64,000 nt of DNA, taken from assembly GCA_032718565.1 (NCBI GenBank), contig JAVGVS010000159.1:652401-716400 (forward strand), read 5' to 3'. The DNA is from Distichodus sexfasciatus. Its lineage: Eukaryota > Chordata > Actinopteri > Characiformes > Distichodontidae. The notes under the pieces were generated by a model. It did not search any database and was not told the origin of the DNA. It saw only the letters and a list, made by a program, of their open reading frames with translations. The position numbers were made by a program, and so were the translations under genes. This document shows positions 45,030 to 55,517 of the stretch, one piece after another (the stretch's first letter is position 1; each line of letters opens with the position of its first letter).

Positions 45030-46130
45030 AGAGAATTTCTTAAGGATTTGTTGCCATGTTAATTTTCAAAGCGTTCGTGATGATTTTGGGTTGAATTTTG
45101 AATTTTTCCCCAAAAAAGACTTTTCCCCTTGTAATGTGATGCTCTTGTTCCAAATCAAGCACCTTTGACTCACCTATAAAAAGATGGGAATATTTACTCT
45201 TATCCAGCAACTTCTGTTTCCTAATTACAGCGAGATTTTACCCAAGGTCAACGTGGGGTTAAAGACCTTGAGCCAAATATTTTACGATCACCAAAAATAA
45301 CAAGCGACCCACGGCGTAATCTCACTAGGTACCGTATCGTTGTTGAAAATTCGAACCATTCAGACATCCCCACCACTAGGGGTGCAGCTCTAATGCCATT
45401 CATTCATGCATCCCATTATTCTCCAATTAACCCTCAAATTAATTCCTTCCGTCATTGTGCCAGCTTTTATCTCGTGTTGTGATCTTCCGCGTTCCTCCTC
45501 GCCGTACTTGCGCCGCATTTCGGCCTGTCATTTCCTCTGCTTGGCAGCCTTTGTACAGATGGAGCCTCGCTTTCACTCGCCTGCCAACTGGCCGCTCGCA
45601 GTCCGCGCTCCGGCCTTCTCCGAGGCTCGAGAAAAGGCGCCAATGGCAAGAGCCCCTCCAGCCGTCGTTCCGCAGCACATTTCCGCTTGCTTATAGATCG
45701 CACCGTGTTGTCCAGCTCCGCGTTCCGCCGCACCCCTGTCTGTAACTGTTACCACGCAACCGTTCTTGGCCGAGGCTCCCGAGCTGTTCTCTGCATCGAG
45801 GACCACGATGCTGCTGCGCTCCTTCAGCCGTCATGCTCATTTACATGCCTCTTATCCTTTCTTCCTGGAGCCTTGTCTAACTCGAGGGCGCTTAGCTCGG
45901 AGATGCTATTGTTAGATTTACGCTCATAGTGACACAGGACAATGACTTTCCAACACGGTTCGTTCATTTTGATAACGTGTAAGTCGTACACTATCACTGT
46001 TATTAGGCGCAGGCGAGACGTTTGTTAGTGAACATCTGGAAGACCCCTGGAAAGGCCATGGTCACTTTGTTGACACAGGTTTTTGACCTAACAAGTAAAA
46101 ACTGATTGAGAACACTAATGCCGCTTTAGT
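45030..46130. promoter_or_regulatory. Unique sequence with GC-rich patch at 45400-45930
   Basis: 45470-45900 is GC-rich, non-repetitive and open in several frames on both strands (77-96 codons). None has a domain or credible splice borders. It is a possible regulatory patch. Confidence 0.3.
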
Positions 46131-46205
46131 AAAAGTGAGTGATTATTTGTCATTGTGAACATAGCACAGCACACAGTGCACCACAACCAAGTTTGACCCA
46201 CCCGG

Positions 46206-46471
46206 TGGGGCAGTTGGTGGCGTAACAGTAGAGTGTTCAGCCCGTGATCAGAAGGTCGCAGGTTCGAATCCAGGGCCGGTAAAGTAACCACTGAGGTACT
46301 CATGAGCAAGGTACTGTCCCCAAGCACTGCTGCCCGGCCGCTTGTTAGCTGCCCACTGCTCCTTCACGGCAGAGTTCACACATATATACTCACGGCAGAG
46401 TTCACATTTGGTTGTGGTGCACTGTGTGCTGTGCTGTGGTGTGTTCACAATGACAAATAATCGTTCACTTT
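46206..46471 (+). repeat. tRNA-derived SINE family A, plus strand, nested
   Basis: Complete head (box A GTGGCGTAACAG; box B GGTTCGAATCC), body and tail. It carries an internal duplication of CACGGCAGAGTTCACA near 46366 and 46392. Inserted at the GACCCA/TCCATG site of the minus-strand SINE. Confidence 0.88.
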
Positions 46472-46495
46472 CATCCATGAAGGAGCAGTGGACAG

Positions 46496-46890
46496 TAGGG
46501 CTGGGTATCGTTGCAGATTTCCTGAATCGATTCGATTCCGATTCACAAGGTCATGATCCGATTCAGTTCTCGATTCGATATCGATTTATTTAGAGATTTC
46601 TTTGCGTCAATACTAGTTTTGCTCGGTTATAAAATAACTTGTTTTAAAACCGAAGTGTTGCCAAACATCGGTCTTTAGGCCAGACAGTGATTTGAGCGGA
46701 GCTTCAGCCTTGGCTCTGTTTGGTTTCGGTTTCGCCGGTCTCACCTTTTTATAGCTTTCCTTGCGCGGTCGCGAGAAGTAGTGCATAGCCGCAGGAAAAG
46801 ATCGATCCGCCAATTTTTGAATCGATATTGTATTTTTCAAACGAGAATCGATATTGATCAGTGAATCGATTTTTTTTTAACCCAGCCCTA
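46496..46890 (+). mobile_element. hAT element, young copy of the 20475 family
   Basis: Starts TAGGGCTGGGTATCGTTGCA, ends AACCCAGCCCTA. Flanks GTGGACAG and CTGCAAAG sit where the SINE consensus has GTGGGCAG, so an 8-bp duplication has since mutated. It is nearly the same along its length as 20475-20872, apart from scattered changes and a small deletion. Confidence 0.85.
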
Positions 46891-47000
46891 CTGCAAAGCT
46901 AAAATTGTTTGCTCATGAGTACCTCAGTGATACCGTTATCAGTCTGGGATTCGAACTGGCGACCTTCTGATCACGGGACGAACGGCCAAACGTTACGTTA

Positions 47001-48339
47001 AGTGGTAATGCATGCCATATTTCTCTCTCCTCAGAGTACTGAACATCTCGAACCATGTCCCTTTAAAGCCAACGCTACGTTCACTTGGTCGAGCGTGTTT
47101 TTTTTTTTTTTTAACCAAATTCCTAAAATCTGATTTTGAATCCGAATAAAGCCTCCTACTAAATCTCATCCTCGCTCGGCTGGAACTTAAACTTGGGCCA
47201 TTAAGTGACTAATTTACTAAACCTGAAACTTAAACAGCAGCAGCCCCACATAACCACATTACCTCGCAACCAGATTTCAAAAAACCTGACTCTCGGGTGT
47301 CGGCGAGTGTTTGCCCAACTCATGTGTTGTTGCTTCTTTATTTAGCGAAACAGGAATTGATAATGAAGGTATTAATTCCAGTGGAGCAGATGGTGATGAA
47401 AAAGAGGAGGCTGGAGGAGCCGAGCTGCCCTCGTAGTTTCCCGCCCGGCGCGTCTGACCCGCTCCGACTCCCAATTCCCTCTCGCACACTTCAATCATGG
47501 ACCATTACCAAAACCGCTCCCCAAACAGCTTGTTCTGCCTCTAACTAACTTTCCCCTCCAGATTGTTAGCCGGCCCTCCCTCCTCCAGCGTGCTCCGTCT
47601 CTTCCTTCCTTTTTGTCTTCCTCTTGTTCTCCATCTTGCTACCATTATTCCCTCGCTCTCTCACACACACACACACACTTTCTCGCACACCTCCCTCCTC
47701 CCAAACCCCACCGCCAATGCAGATGTTCATGTTTTCCGTGTTGACGAGAGGAGTCATTAGCGACGGAGTGGAGTTTACGTATGTAAATAAACCACTAGGT
47801 GAAAAATCCGCATTTACTCTTCGTTTTTTTTTCTTTCTTTTTTTTTTCCCCGGCCCGCCGCTCCACCCACAGATTACAATATCGCAGCGTCGTGCTAGAG
47901 CAGACGGCAAATTAAGCGACGGTCGACGACAGCCGCGACGCGGGATTTATTAGGAGGTTTCTCGCAGCTCGGAGCGCTGGAGAAGTTTCAGCGGGGTCAG
48001 AAGTATTGGCGAAATTGAATAAAAACTTGAAACGCGGTGTGGAGAAATCTGATTGGAACAAATGGTGGCTTCTTTCGTTTTTGGGGTGCGTTAGTCGGGA
48101 TGTGAACCGAGTTTTTGGTCGTCTTAGATTGTTATTTTCACGTTTAACTTTCCATAATTATGCGGAGAGCAGTCCCATATTGTTATCCGATTTATATTCT
48201 GACCGCTTCTCCTCCGAGTTTTTGTGAGAAACTTTGTTCCGACTCTGAAACCTGTGGCCTATTGCGGTGTGGAGTGCCTGCGTACACATTTTTGATACGC
48301 GCACTCGTTTGCAAGTTCTGTCCATTTTTTCATCCGTTT
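47001..48339. other. Unique sequence; CA/T runs
   Basis: T run at 47100-47113, CA run at 47663-47680, T-rich 47826-47851. 47300-47480 and 47710-47810 are non-repetitive and balanced. No splice-bounded exon recognised. Confidence 0.4.
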
Positions 48340-49124
48340 TTGTCCCATAGACTGCTTTTGGAGGACGAACCTAGAGATGGGGCGATACCACTTTTTTATG
48401 CCCGATACCGATACCAGTATTGTAAATTTGTGTTGTAAATAGAAATCCAATACAGTCACAGTGTTTTTTAAAACGTAAAATAATGCGTTAAAATGTCTGA
48501 ATACATGACTGAGATTATTGTTCTGCTTAAGGAAATGCTTGATTTAAATACTGAAATACTGAAGTTTGTCATTTTGAACCAATTGGCCTATAAAATGAGC
48601 TGCTTTTGCAGAGAACTACATTTCCCACGATCCTCTGCGCGCGCCCCGGAGCCACGTCACAATGAAGCGCTGGGAATAAACAATGGAAAATCTAAATATA
48701 CGGCAGAATTGTGAGTAGAACGCTGGTTGTTGTGGTTATTTATCAGTTAAAATATGGTTTGTGTCTGTAATAAAGGCGACGTTTTGACCGAACTGGAGCG
48801 TTTTAGCAAGTAACGGCGCTCATGCTCGGCGACCATTTTTTGTAATAGAATTATTCCGAGTTATTGGGACAATGGTTTCAGCTCTACTTTACCGCAGTGC
48901 CACTTTCCATGCGTAACGAATTGAATTGAATGCCACCGATACCCGATCCAGCCGTTTGAGCCGTTATCGGACCAATAACAGTCCACATATCGGATCGGTT
49001 ACATCTCTAGAGGAAACCCACACAAACTCCACGCAGAAAGGCCCAACGGCCAACCCGGGAATCGAACCCAGGACCTTCTCGCTGTGAGGCGGCGGCGCTA
49101 ACCACTGCGCCACCGTGCCGCCCC
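48340..49124 (-). repeat. V-SINE/HE1-type SINE, minus strand, split by a hAT element
   Basis: At 49010-49124, reversed, it reads GGGGCGGCACGGTGGCGCAG (box A), GGGTTCGATTCCCGGG (box B) and CTGCGTGGAGTTTGTGTG (central domain). A degenerate remainder of the body lies to the left at about 48340-48371. The two parts are separated by the hAT at 48372-49009. Confidence 0.75.
48372..49009. mobile_element. hAT-like element carrying a second element's core
   Basis: Ends TAGAGATGGGGCGATACC and the complement of GGATCGGTTACATCTCTA. Flanks GACGAACC and GAGGAAAC agree at 6 of 8. 48560-48884 matches the right two-thirds of the hAT at 54065-54845, including its terminus TTTCAGCTCTA at 48874-48884. It is therefore either nested and 5'-truncated or chimeric. 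An ACTACATTTCCCACGAT motif lies at 48615. Confidence 0.72.
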
Positions 49125-49677
49125 TGTTCTTTTTAACACGTTTTTTGTGCCGCGTCCAGAAAATCACCGAGCCATGTTGTTACGATATAATCGATTATGG
49201 TCTGCCACTGCGCTGATACAGAATCGTCCACGTCTGCATCGCGATGCATCGATTATGTGATTAATTTCAACATAGTTAGTAAAGTGTTTTTCTGTAATAT
49301 TCAGGGATGTGTGACGTTTGTTCAAACTGTGAAAAGCGTTCTTATGCAACCGCAACCTCAGCAACGAAAAGCTGATATTTTACCTCGTCTAGTTGTTCAG
49401 ATTAAAGATTGTATGAACTTGTTAAAACATTTCTCCTCATAAGCGCAACTAACCGCACAAAAATGTCCTCACAAAGCTACAAAAAATAGGACTAATATCA
49501 GGTTTTCCTGTGTTATAGAGAACATACCTAAAATCCTGCACACACACACCTTCCAGAGAAACTAAGCTGCTGTCAGTTGTCTATATAGACATACATTTTC
49601 TCTAACGCTCCCATCCCTGTGCTGTCTTTGCTCTCACCCAGACGGTCTCTCCGTACAGATTCCCTGTAGATGCGTGG
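49125..49677. mobile_element. Decayed hAT fragment, then unique sequence
   Basis: 49176-49290 contains GTTACGATATAATCGATTAT and CGCGATGCATCGATTATGTG, text typical of small fish hAT elements. Neither end is defined. 49300-49677 shows nothing recognisable. Confidence 0.4.
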
Positions 49678-50012
49678 GGTGTGTGTGTGTGTGTGTGTGT
49701 GTGTGAAGGTATGAGCGTGTCTCACTTCCTCTCTCCTGGTCATCATTTAGCGTTCTGTCTGAGCGCTCATCTCTAATCACTAACAGACAGAAACCTCATC
49801 CGTGTTATGATCGGACCCTTGAGAGGGAAGGAGAGGGTGTGTGTGAGAGAGAGGGTGTGTGTGTGTGTGTGTGTGTGTTTGTGCACAAAGCTCAGGGAGA
49901 GAGGGGTCTCAAATTCTTCCTGCAGGAGAGCACAAGCTCCAAGACACTCAGTCACACAGAGGAAGTATTGTGTCTGACGTCCAAGCAGCTGTGTGTGTGT
50001 GTGTGTGTGTAT
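49678..50012. repeat. Cluster of GT microsatellites
   Basis: (GT)n at 49678-49705, 49852-49879 and 49991-50011, with GAGAGAG segments between. Minus-strand frames of His/Thr repeats are artefacts. Confidence 0.88.
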
Positions 50013-50079
50013 AACATGCAATTGCGAGGGTCGAATGTCCACAACCTTTTAGCCAGACCTGACAAGTAGACGCTGCTCT

Positions 50080-50822
50080 GTACCGGAAGGTCGACTGTGA
50101 TACCGGAATCGGCCGATAATTGCTCTTGTTAAGTCATCGGCATCGGACCGATACTTGGATTTGCCCGATATTTTCAGCCGATATTTTACAACACGTTTAT
50201 TGTAAGTTGGAAAGGTAGAGCTTGTGCTACACGTGTCCAAAGTCCGAGGTGGAATTTAATACGGCCAATGCCTTCAGTATTAAAATGTATGGTGTTATTT
50301 TGTGCCAAAATTCAGGGCACGTAGTGGAACGTTCACAAGCAAATTCTCTTAATCCTCTCTTAGCGAAGGTGAGCTCGCACCTGGGCTGTGTCCCGATCCG
50401 CGTACTACCGCACTTAATAGTACGGTTGGTAAGGCGCTCTTATCGTACTTTTCGGTGTGGTAGTATGCATCTCAGGAAGTAGCCGGGGTGGTAGCTTAAC
50501 GGCTCGCTAGGCACTAGGTAGTGTACGTGGAGTGTCCCACGTGCCCTGTTTGACTCCCGTAGGGCGGGAGGTGACTTTTTCTTAAAATGTTGGCCACTAT
50601 GTCTGCTTTCACGCTCGCTTGACTTGACGGTGTGTTAGAAATGTCAGTTATGGCGTTACTTTTGTGCCAGAATTTCTGAGCGTGCAGTGGAACTTTGCAG
50701 AGCAAAATATCTTGAATTTACACGCTCAACTTAGGCTTTCTTCATTTATCGATATCGGCGTCGGTAGATCTAAACATGAAAAATATCGGAATCAGCCAAT
50801 AATTTCTATATCGTGCATCCCT
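50080..50822. mobile_element. hAT-like element remnant (ATATCGGAATCAGCC type)
   Basis: GATACCGGAATCGGCCGATA at the left and AAATATCGGAATCAGCCAAT...ATCGTGCATCCCTT at the right are inverted-like ends common in fish hAT elements. 50480-50600 inside may be another insertion (CGGGGTGGTAGCTTAACGG). The left terminus is not clear. Confidence 0.5.
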
Positions 50823-51300
50823 TCAACAAAAAACAGCTTTTTCTAGGCTGGACCTTAATGCTACTTAAACGCTGTTACACATTTATAGTACACCACACAT
50901 TCATGGCCTTTTGCTGCCCACTTTGTTTGTGTGTGTGTGTAGCGTCTCGGTGTACACTCGTTCTGTGCCTATAGAGACGCCAGGCTCTTCTTGTCCTTTG
51001 ACTGCTGATCAAATTATGTCCGTCTTTCTCCGAGAAAAAGATGTCATGTCAAACGCGACGCTCTCTCTGAGTGTGTGTGTGTGTGTGTGTGTGTGAGTGT
51101 ACTTTAACTGAAGAAGCTGTTAAGCTTTGTAAGTGACTTTTGGCCTCCTCTTTAAGGTCACTGACAGAGAGAAAATCTGTAGGAGTTTGTTATGCCAAGC
51201 CTGGTCACGTACCGGTCACTGCTGTTTATTAGAGCGAGGAGAAAAAAAATCCAGGTGCTCTTTAAGTCCTGTTTACACCGAGTGCTGTCTTTCAGTCTGT
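50823..51300. other. Unique sequence with GT runs
   Basis: (GT)n at 50927-50941 and 51070-51095. No gene recognised. Confidence 0.45.
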
Positions 51301-51930
51301 TGAGGTCTATCGGTTACCACGCGTGGCGAGCCGCTACGCCCGTGCCGCTCGTTTAAGGAATCGCGAGTTTTTCCGCTCCATTTGATGCGTGTTATTACGG
51401 CCCCGGAGCACCTCGCGCACCGTATAATTTCTTCTCGCCGGTTGATCGACACGCCGCTACGGGAAGGCCGTGTCCATATTTACTCTCTGGAAACTTTGGC
51501 AAGTTTTCCCACCGTCCCTCCTCCCCCCCCCTTCTTCTTCCTCCTCTGCACATCTGCGCGGGAACCCGGGCGCGTTTCAGCCTCGCTAATGACGAGCGAC
51601 GTTGCCCTCTCCCTCTCCATCTCCGTTTTCTTCTCTCTAACCGTCCGTCGCCGTTTAAACGGCCGGCCGCAACAGCGTTACCAGATTTACCGACATATGC
51701 AGAGATAATTTTCGTTTGGGGATGAGAAGAAAGGGGGGAGGGGGAGCGGTTCCAGCGGAGCGCCGAGCGCCGCTAACCCCGAGAGCCACCCGCGTATCCG
51801 CGAGCGCGAGACGGTGGGCGCAACGCTAGCTCCGCCAAGTCTGCTTCCCTTCCTTTTTTAACCGAAACGACGGCTTAATTCCACGTACAGGAGATCTGCT
51901 GACGCGTGCGAGGGTCACGCTGCGCACATG
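51301..51930. promoter_or_regulatory. CpG-rich patches, possible regulatory element
   Basis: CpG-rich stretches at 51301-51480 and 51640-51830, with a G-run (GGGGGGAGGGGGAG near 51734) that could form a quadruplex. The 108-codon frame at 51382-51708 has no domain. No splice-bounded exon. Confidence 0.3.
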
Positions 51931-51973
51931 AGGGGTTTTTTTCCTGTCGCAGCTGCTTTCAGTGTTTCGCAGT

Positions 51974-52015
<42 letters not shown>

Positions 52016-53310
52016 TTAATTGGGGCTCGTTAGCCTTCATTTCTTAACCTTATTCAGAATCAGTTAGCTTAAAGCTGTGTTCATCTGGTCACCCGGCTGC
52101 TAACTATGAAAGACCCCCGTGATGTTAGTGGTCAATGAGTCCGGGGCAGGTGGGATCATAACAGTTAAGCGTGCGATTTGTCGGCCCAACCGATTTTTCC
52201 CTATTTTTTGGGATCGGCCCGAGTTTCAGCTTAATCGTGCGTCGTGTAGTATACGTGGGTTGACCCCTCACGGCCAGCTCCCGATCTGCAATCGTATGGT
52301 CAGATAAAAAAATCCTGTTTGAAGTTCTGGTCGTCCCTCGTGAGGGTGTCGCGCTGTTGAAGCAGAGCCCCGAGCCGACTCACCTGAACCCCAGTGGGTT
52401 TCCCTCGTTGCGCCTGCGCCAACACAGAACTTTCCTGATTTCCTGACCGTCCGCCTGAAGGTCACTTCAAGCTGAATCTCTGCCTCGTGATATTCATGAA
52501 AAACTGAATCTGAATTGTCTTCTTTGTTTATGAATGAGTTGAACCTGGAGATGGAACATTTTTTCCAGCACTGTGTAAGTAGCGTGGGGTTACACACATA
52601 AACACACACACGCGCGCACACACACCAGCACACACACACACACACCCTTATGCTCTGGCTGTTCGTGGTGCGTGTTTAAGCTCTCCCCGATTGCGGCCCG
52701 ATCCGGCTAACAATAGGCCTTTTAACGTGGAGGACCATCTGGAGCCGTGCTGCAGTTTGAGGGGGGTTTCGGCGTCTCGCTCAGCTGGGGCTCGCTGTTC
52801 ACACACACACACACACACGGCTGTTTACAGCACAGACCTGCCACTCCTTCCATATGTACACCCACACACAACACAACACGCACACACACACACAGCGGGG
52901 TCAGACGTGCATGGGGCCTGACCGATATGAAGAATGCAGGGAAATGATTTCAGATGTGTGTGTGTATGTGTGTGTGTGTGTGTATCACGTCAGCTACTGT
53001 ATGGAATGTTATTTGTATTGTAAATGAGGGGGTGTGAAAGTGTGTGTGTGTGAAAGTGTATGTGTGTGTGTGTTGTAGGCACTTAAGTTGTGTGTGTGGT
53101 GGGTTGAGTTGGGGTATGTCTGTCTTGCTAGCTTCTGTACGCAATGTTATTTGTATTGGTGTGTGTGTGTGTGTGTGTGTGCGTGTGTGTGTGCACTCAT
53201 GTGGATGGTGGGGTGTTTTCTGCCTGTATTTAGCACATGTTTATATATACATACGTGGGTGCAGCCCTGTCCATGCGGATGTGTGTGTGTGTGTGTGTGT
53301 GTTGGCGTGT
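51931..53310. repeat. CA/GT microsatellite-rich interval
   Basis: (CA)n at 51976-52011, 52603-52646, 52799-52818 and 52882-52894. (GT)n at 52955-52983, 53040-53074, 53159-53194 and 53279-53302. Unique sequence lies between. Cys/Val and His/Thr frames here are artefacts. Confidence 0.9.
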
Positions 53311-54040
53311 GTTTGCGTGCCCTGTGCTTGTGTACGGTAGTGAGGCAGTGATCTTGTGATTGTTACCACGTGTTGCTCGCCCTTGTCACCATGTTTCTCC
53401 CTTTGTGATGTGGGTTGTTTTAGTTACTGTGATCTCTCTCTCTCTCTTCTGTGTTATATAATAATCCTCCATCTCCATCCTCCATCCACGCATCTCTCCC
53501 TCTCTCTCTCTCTCCATCCTCTCACTCCTCACTTAGCCTCCCAACCCTGTGCCATCGCTACAGCAACCGCATCCCTCACGCCGAGTTCAGCTTCGCCAGC
53601 CCCCTATCCAAGACGGAGAGGAAAGACAGCGGCGTTTCTCCGTTTAAACCTCATGGCTTTTCGTCCGCCTTTGTCTTCTCTGGCCATTTTTTAATTAACA
53701 CTTTTTACACTTGCTTTTCAAAAAGGTCACTTTGGGGGAAAAAATGTTGTGTTCGTGAGGGAAAAGAACCAAGTTGTACAAAGGACTTCTTCCACAATAA
53801 TTAGTGTGGCGCACGTCGAGCCTTCTAAATCGGGCAGGTACAGACTCCGGCACGTGTTCAACGCTCACTAAGGCTGTAAATGTCAGCGGGTTGTTGTGCT
53901 TAAATATCTGTGATGGTTGGTTTCTTAAGGTCAGACTGTAGTCGAGTCGTTGCAGCTCGAACAGGGTTGTCGAGTCGTTAACGTTTCCCTACAGGGACGT
54001 CAGTCGATCGTCTGGATTGGAGGTGTGACCCTTTACTGGT
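53311..54040 (+). other. Unique sequence with a protein-like segment at 53539-53640
   Basis: After a CT-rich tract and TCACTTAG (acceptor-like, ending at 53536), one frame reads CHRYSNRIPHAEFSFASPLS followed by KTERKDSG. This looks more like real protein than the surrounding frames. No good donor follows, and I recognise no family, so an exon is only possible. It does not match the next expected pebp4 exon. Confidence 0.25.
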
Positions 54041-54990
54041 GTCACGATTCAGTTCAGTTACGATTAGGGCTGCAACGAATGATTATTTTTGTAATTGAAT
54101 AATCTATTGATTATCGATTAATCGAGTAATCGGATACATAAAAAAAAGACAATACATTTGTTATTAGGCTTATTGTAGTGTGAGTAGAAGTTAGTCAAAT
54201 ACGCTTTATGTTGTATTCAATTGAAAATGAAGAAACATGAAGTTCAAGGGTCATTTTGAACCAATTTGGCCAATAAAATGAGTTGCTTTTGGCCTTTCTG
54301 GAAGAGAACTGCATTTCCCACAATCCCCCGCGCACGACGCGGAGTAGCGTCACAATAAAGGGTTCAGCGCGTTCTGGAACGAACTATGAAAAAAAATCGA
54401 TGGGAAAATCTCAATAAATGGCTGTATTGTGAGTGGAACGCTGGTGGTTGTGGTTATTTATCAGCTAAAATGTGCGTTTTGTCTGTAATAAAGGGGACGT
54501 TTTGACGGAAACGTTGCGTTTTAGCGAGTATTGGCGCTCGCGAGTTCACAAACACAGCGCACGTTTACATGGCAAAAAATGTCATTTATGCGTTTTTACG
54601 CATTTACTTCCATTTTTGTGCACGGAATATCTCACAAATACGTTCACATACAGAGGGATCTATTCTCGTTTTGATCGCGCCACTGAAAATATTGTGCGTC
54701 ATTAATAAGCGTCTGTGTGAAACACAAGTGGCGCATGCTGTAGCGAATAAAATGACTTAAACGAAGCTTCAATTCTAGAAAATTTGCCTCGACCGTTTTT
54801 TGTAATCGAATTATTCGAGTTATCCGAATAAACGTTTCAGCTCTAGTTACGATTATCACAAGGATTCGATTTGACACGATATCTCGCTGCATCATGGTTA
54901 GGTTTTACTTTTCCCCTTTGACTGTGGCAGATCAACAAATAAAATCACACTCAGTCAAATGTAGTTTACTAAATGTAATGCATATGTAGA
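54041..54990 (+). mobile_element. Host hAT fragment (CACGATTC family) around a nested element
   Basis: CACGATTCAGTTCAGTTACGAT, interrupted at 54065-54845, resumes TATCACAAGGATTCGATTTG and CTGTGGCAGATCAACAAATA, the interior text of the family seen at 27543 and 61616. Its own ends are missing. Confidence 0.65.
54065..54845. mobile_element. hAT element with perfect 8-bp duplication
   Basis: GTTACGAT occurs on both sides (54057-54064, 54846-54853). Ends TAGGGCTGCAACGAATGATT and the complement of AAACGTTTCAGCTCTA. 781 bp, no transposase. It contains an ACTGCATTTCCCACAAT motif at 54308 followed by a CpG-rich segment. Confidence 0.87.
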
Positions 54991-55240
54991 AGAAAGTGAG
55001 TGATTATTTGTCATTGTGAACACAGCACAGCACACAGTGCACCACAACCAAACATGACCTCTGCATTTGACCCATCCATGAAGGAGCAGTGGGCAGCTAA
55101 CAAGCGCCCGGCGAGCAGTGCTTGGGGACGGTACCTTGCTCATGAGTACCTCAGTGGTAACTTTACCGGCCCTGGATTCGAACCTGCGACCTTCTGATCA
55201 CGGGGTGAACGCCCTGCTGTTACGCCAACAACTGCCCCAC
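54991..55240 (-). repeat. tRNA-derived SINE family A, minus strand: left arm of a palindrome
   Basis: Full tail, body and head (box B reversed GGATTCGAACC; ends TGCCCCAC). Faces the plus-strand copy at 55262 head to head, about 20 bp apart. Confidence 0.92.
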
Positions 55241-55261
55241 TGTATACATACTGACTGCATA

Positions 55262-55491
55262 CCAGTTGGCGGTGTAACAGTAGGGTGCTCGCCCCGTGAT
55301 CAGAAGGTCGCAGGTTCGAATCCAGGGCCGGTAAAGTTGTCACTGAGGTACTCATGAGCAAGGTACCGTTCCCGAGCACTTGTTAGCTGCTCACTGCTCC
55401 TTCACTGATGGGTCAAATGCAGAGGTCACATTTGGTTGTGGTGCACTGTGTGCTGTGCTGTGTTCACAATAACAAATAATCACTCACTTCC
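55262..55491 (+). repeat. tRNA-derived SINE family A, plus strand: right arm of a palindrome
   Basis: Head (GTTGGCGGTGTAACAG; box B GGTTCGAATCC), body with a short deletion, full tail. The inverted symmetry with the left copy continues past the SINE tail into TCTACATATGCATTACATTT (55493-55512). Confidence 0.92.
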
Positions 55492-55517
55492 ATCTACATA
55501 TGCATTACATTTAGTAA

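Larger units (their letters stand above)
46131..47000 (-). repeat. Minus-strand SINE family A interrupted by a SINE and a hAT element
   Basis: Minus-strand tail at 46131-46200 (to TTTGACCCA), body piece TCCATGAAGGAGCAGTGGACAG ending at 46495, and head at 46891-47000. The pieces join into one SINE once the plus-strand SINE (46206-46471) and the hAT element (46496-46890) are removed. Confidence 0.82.

Noticed and set aside
51670..51706. Possible downstream pebp4 exon (RYQIY)
   Set aside because: Only a five-residue resemblance to the PEBP 'HRYQF' motif. The preceding Pro/Gly-His context and splice borders are absent.
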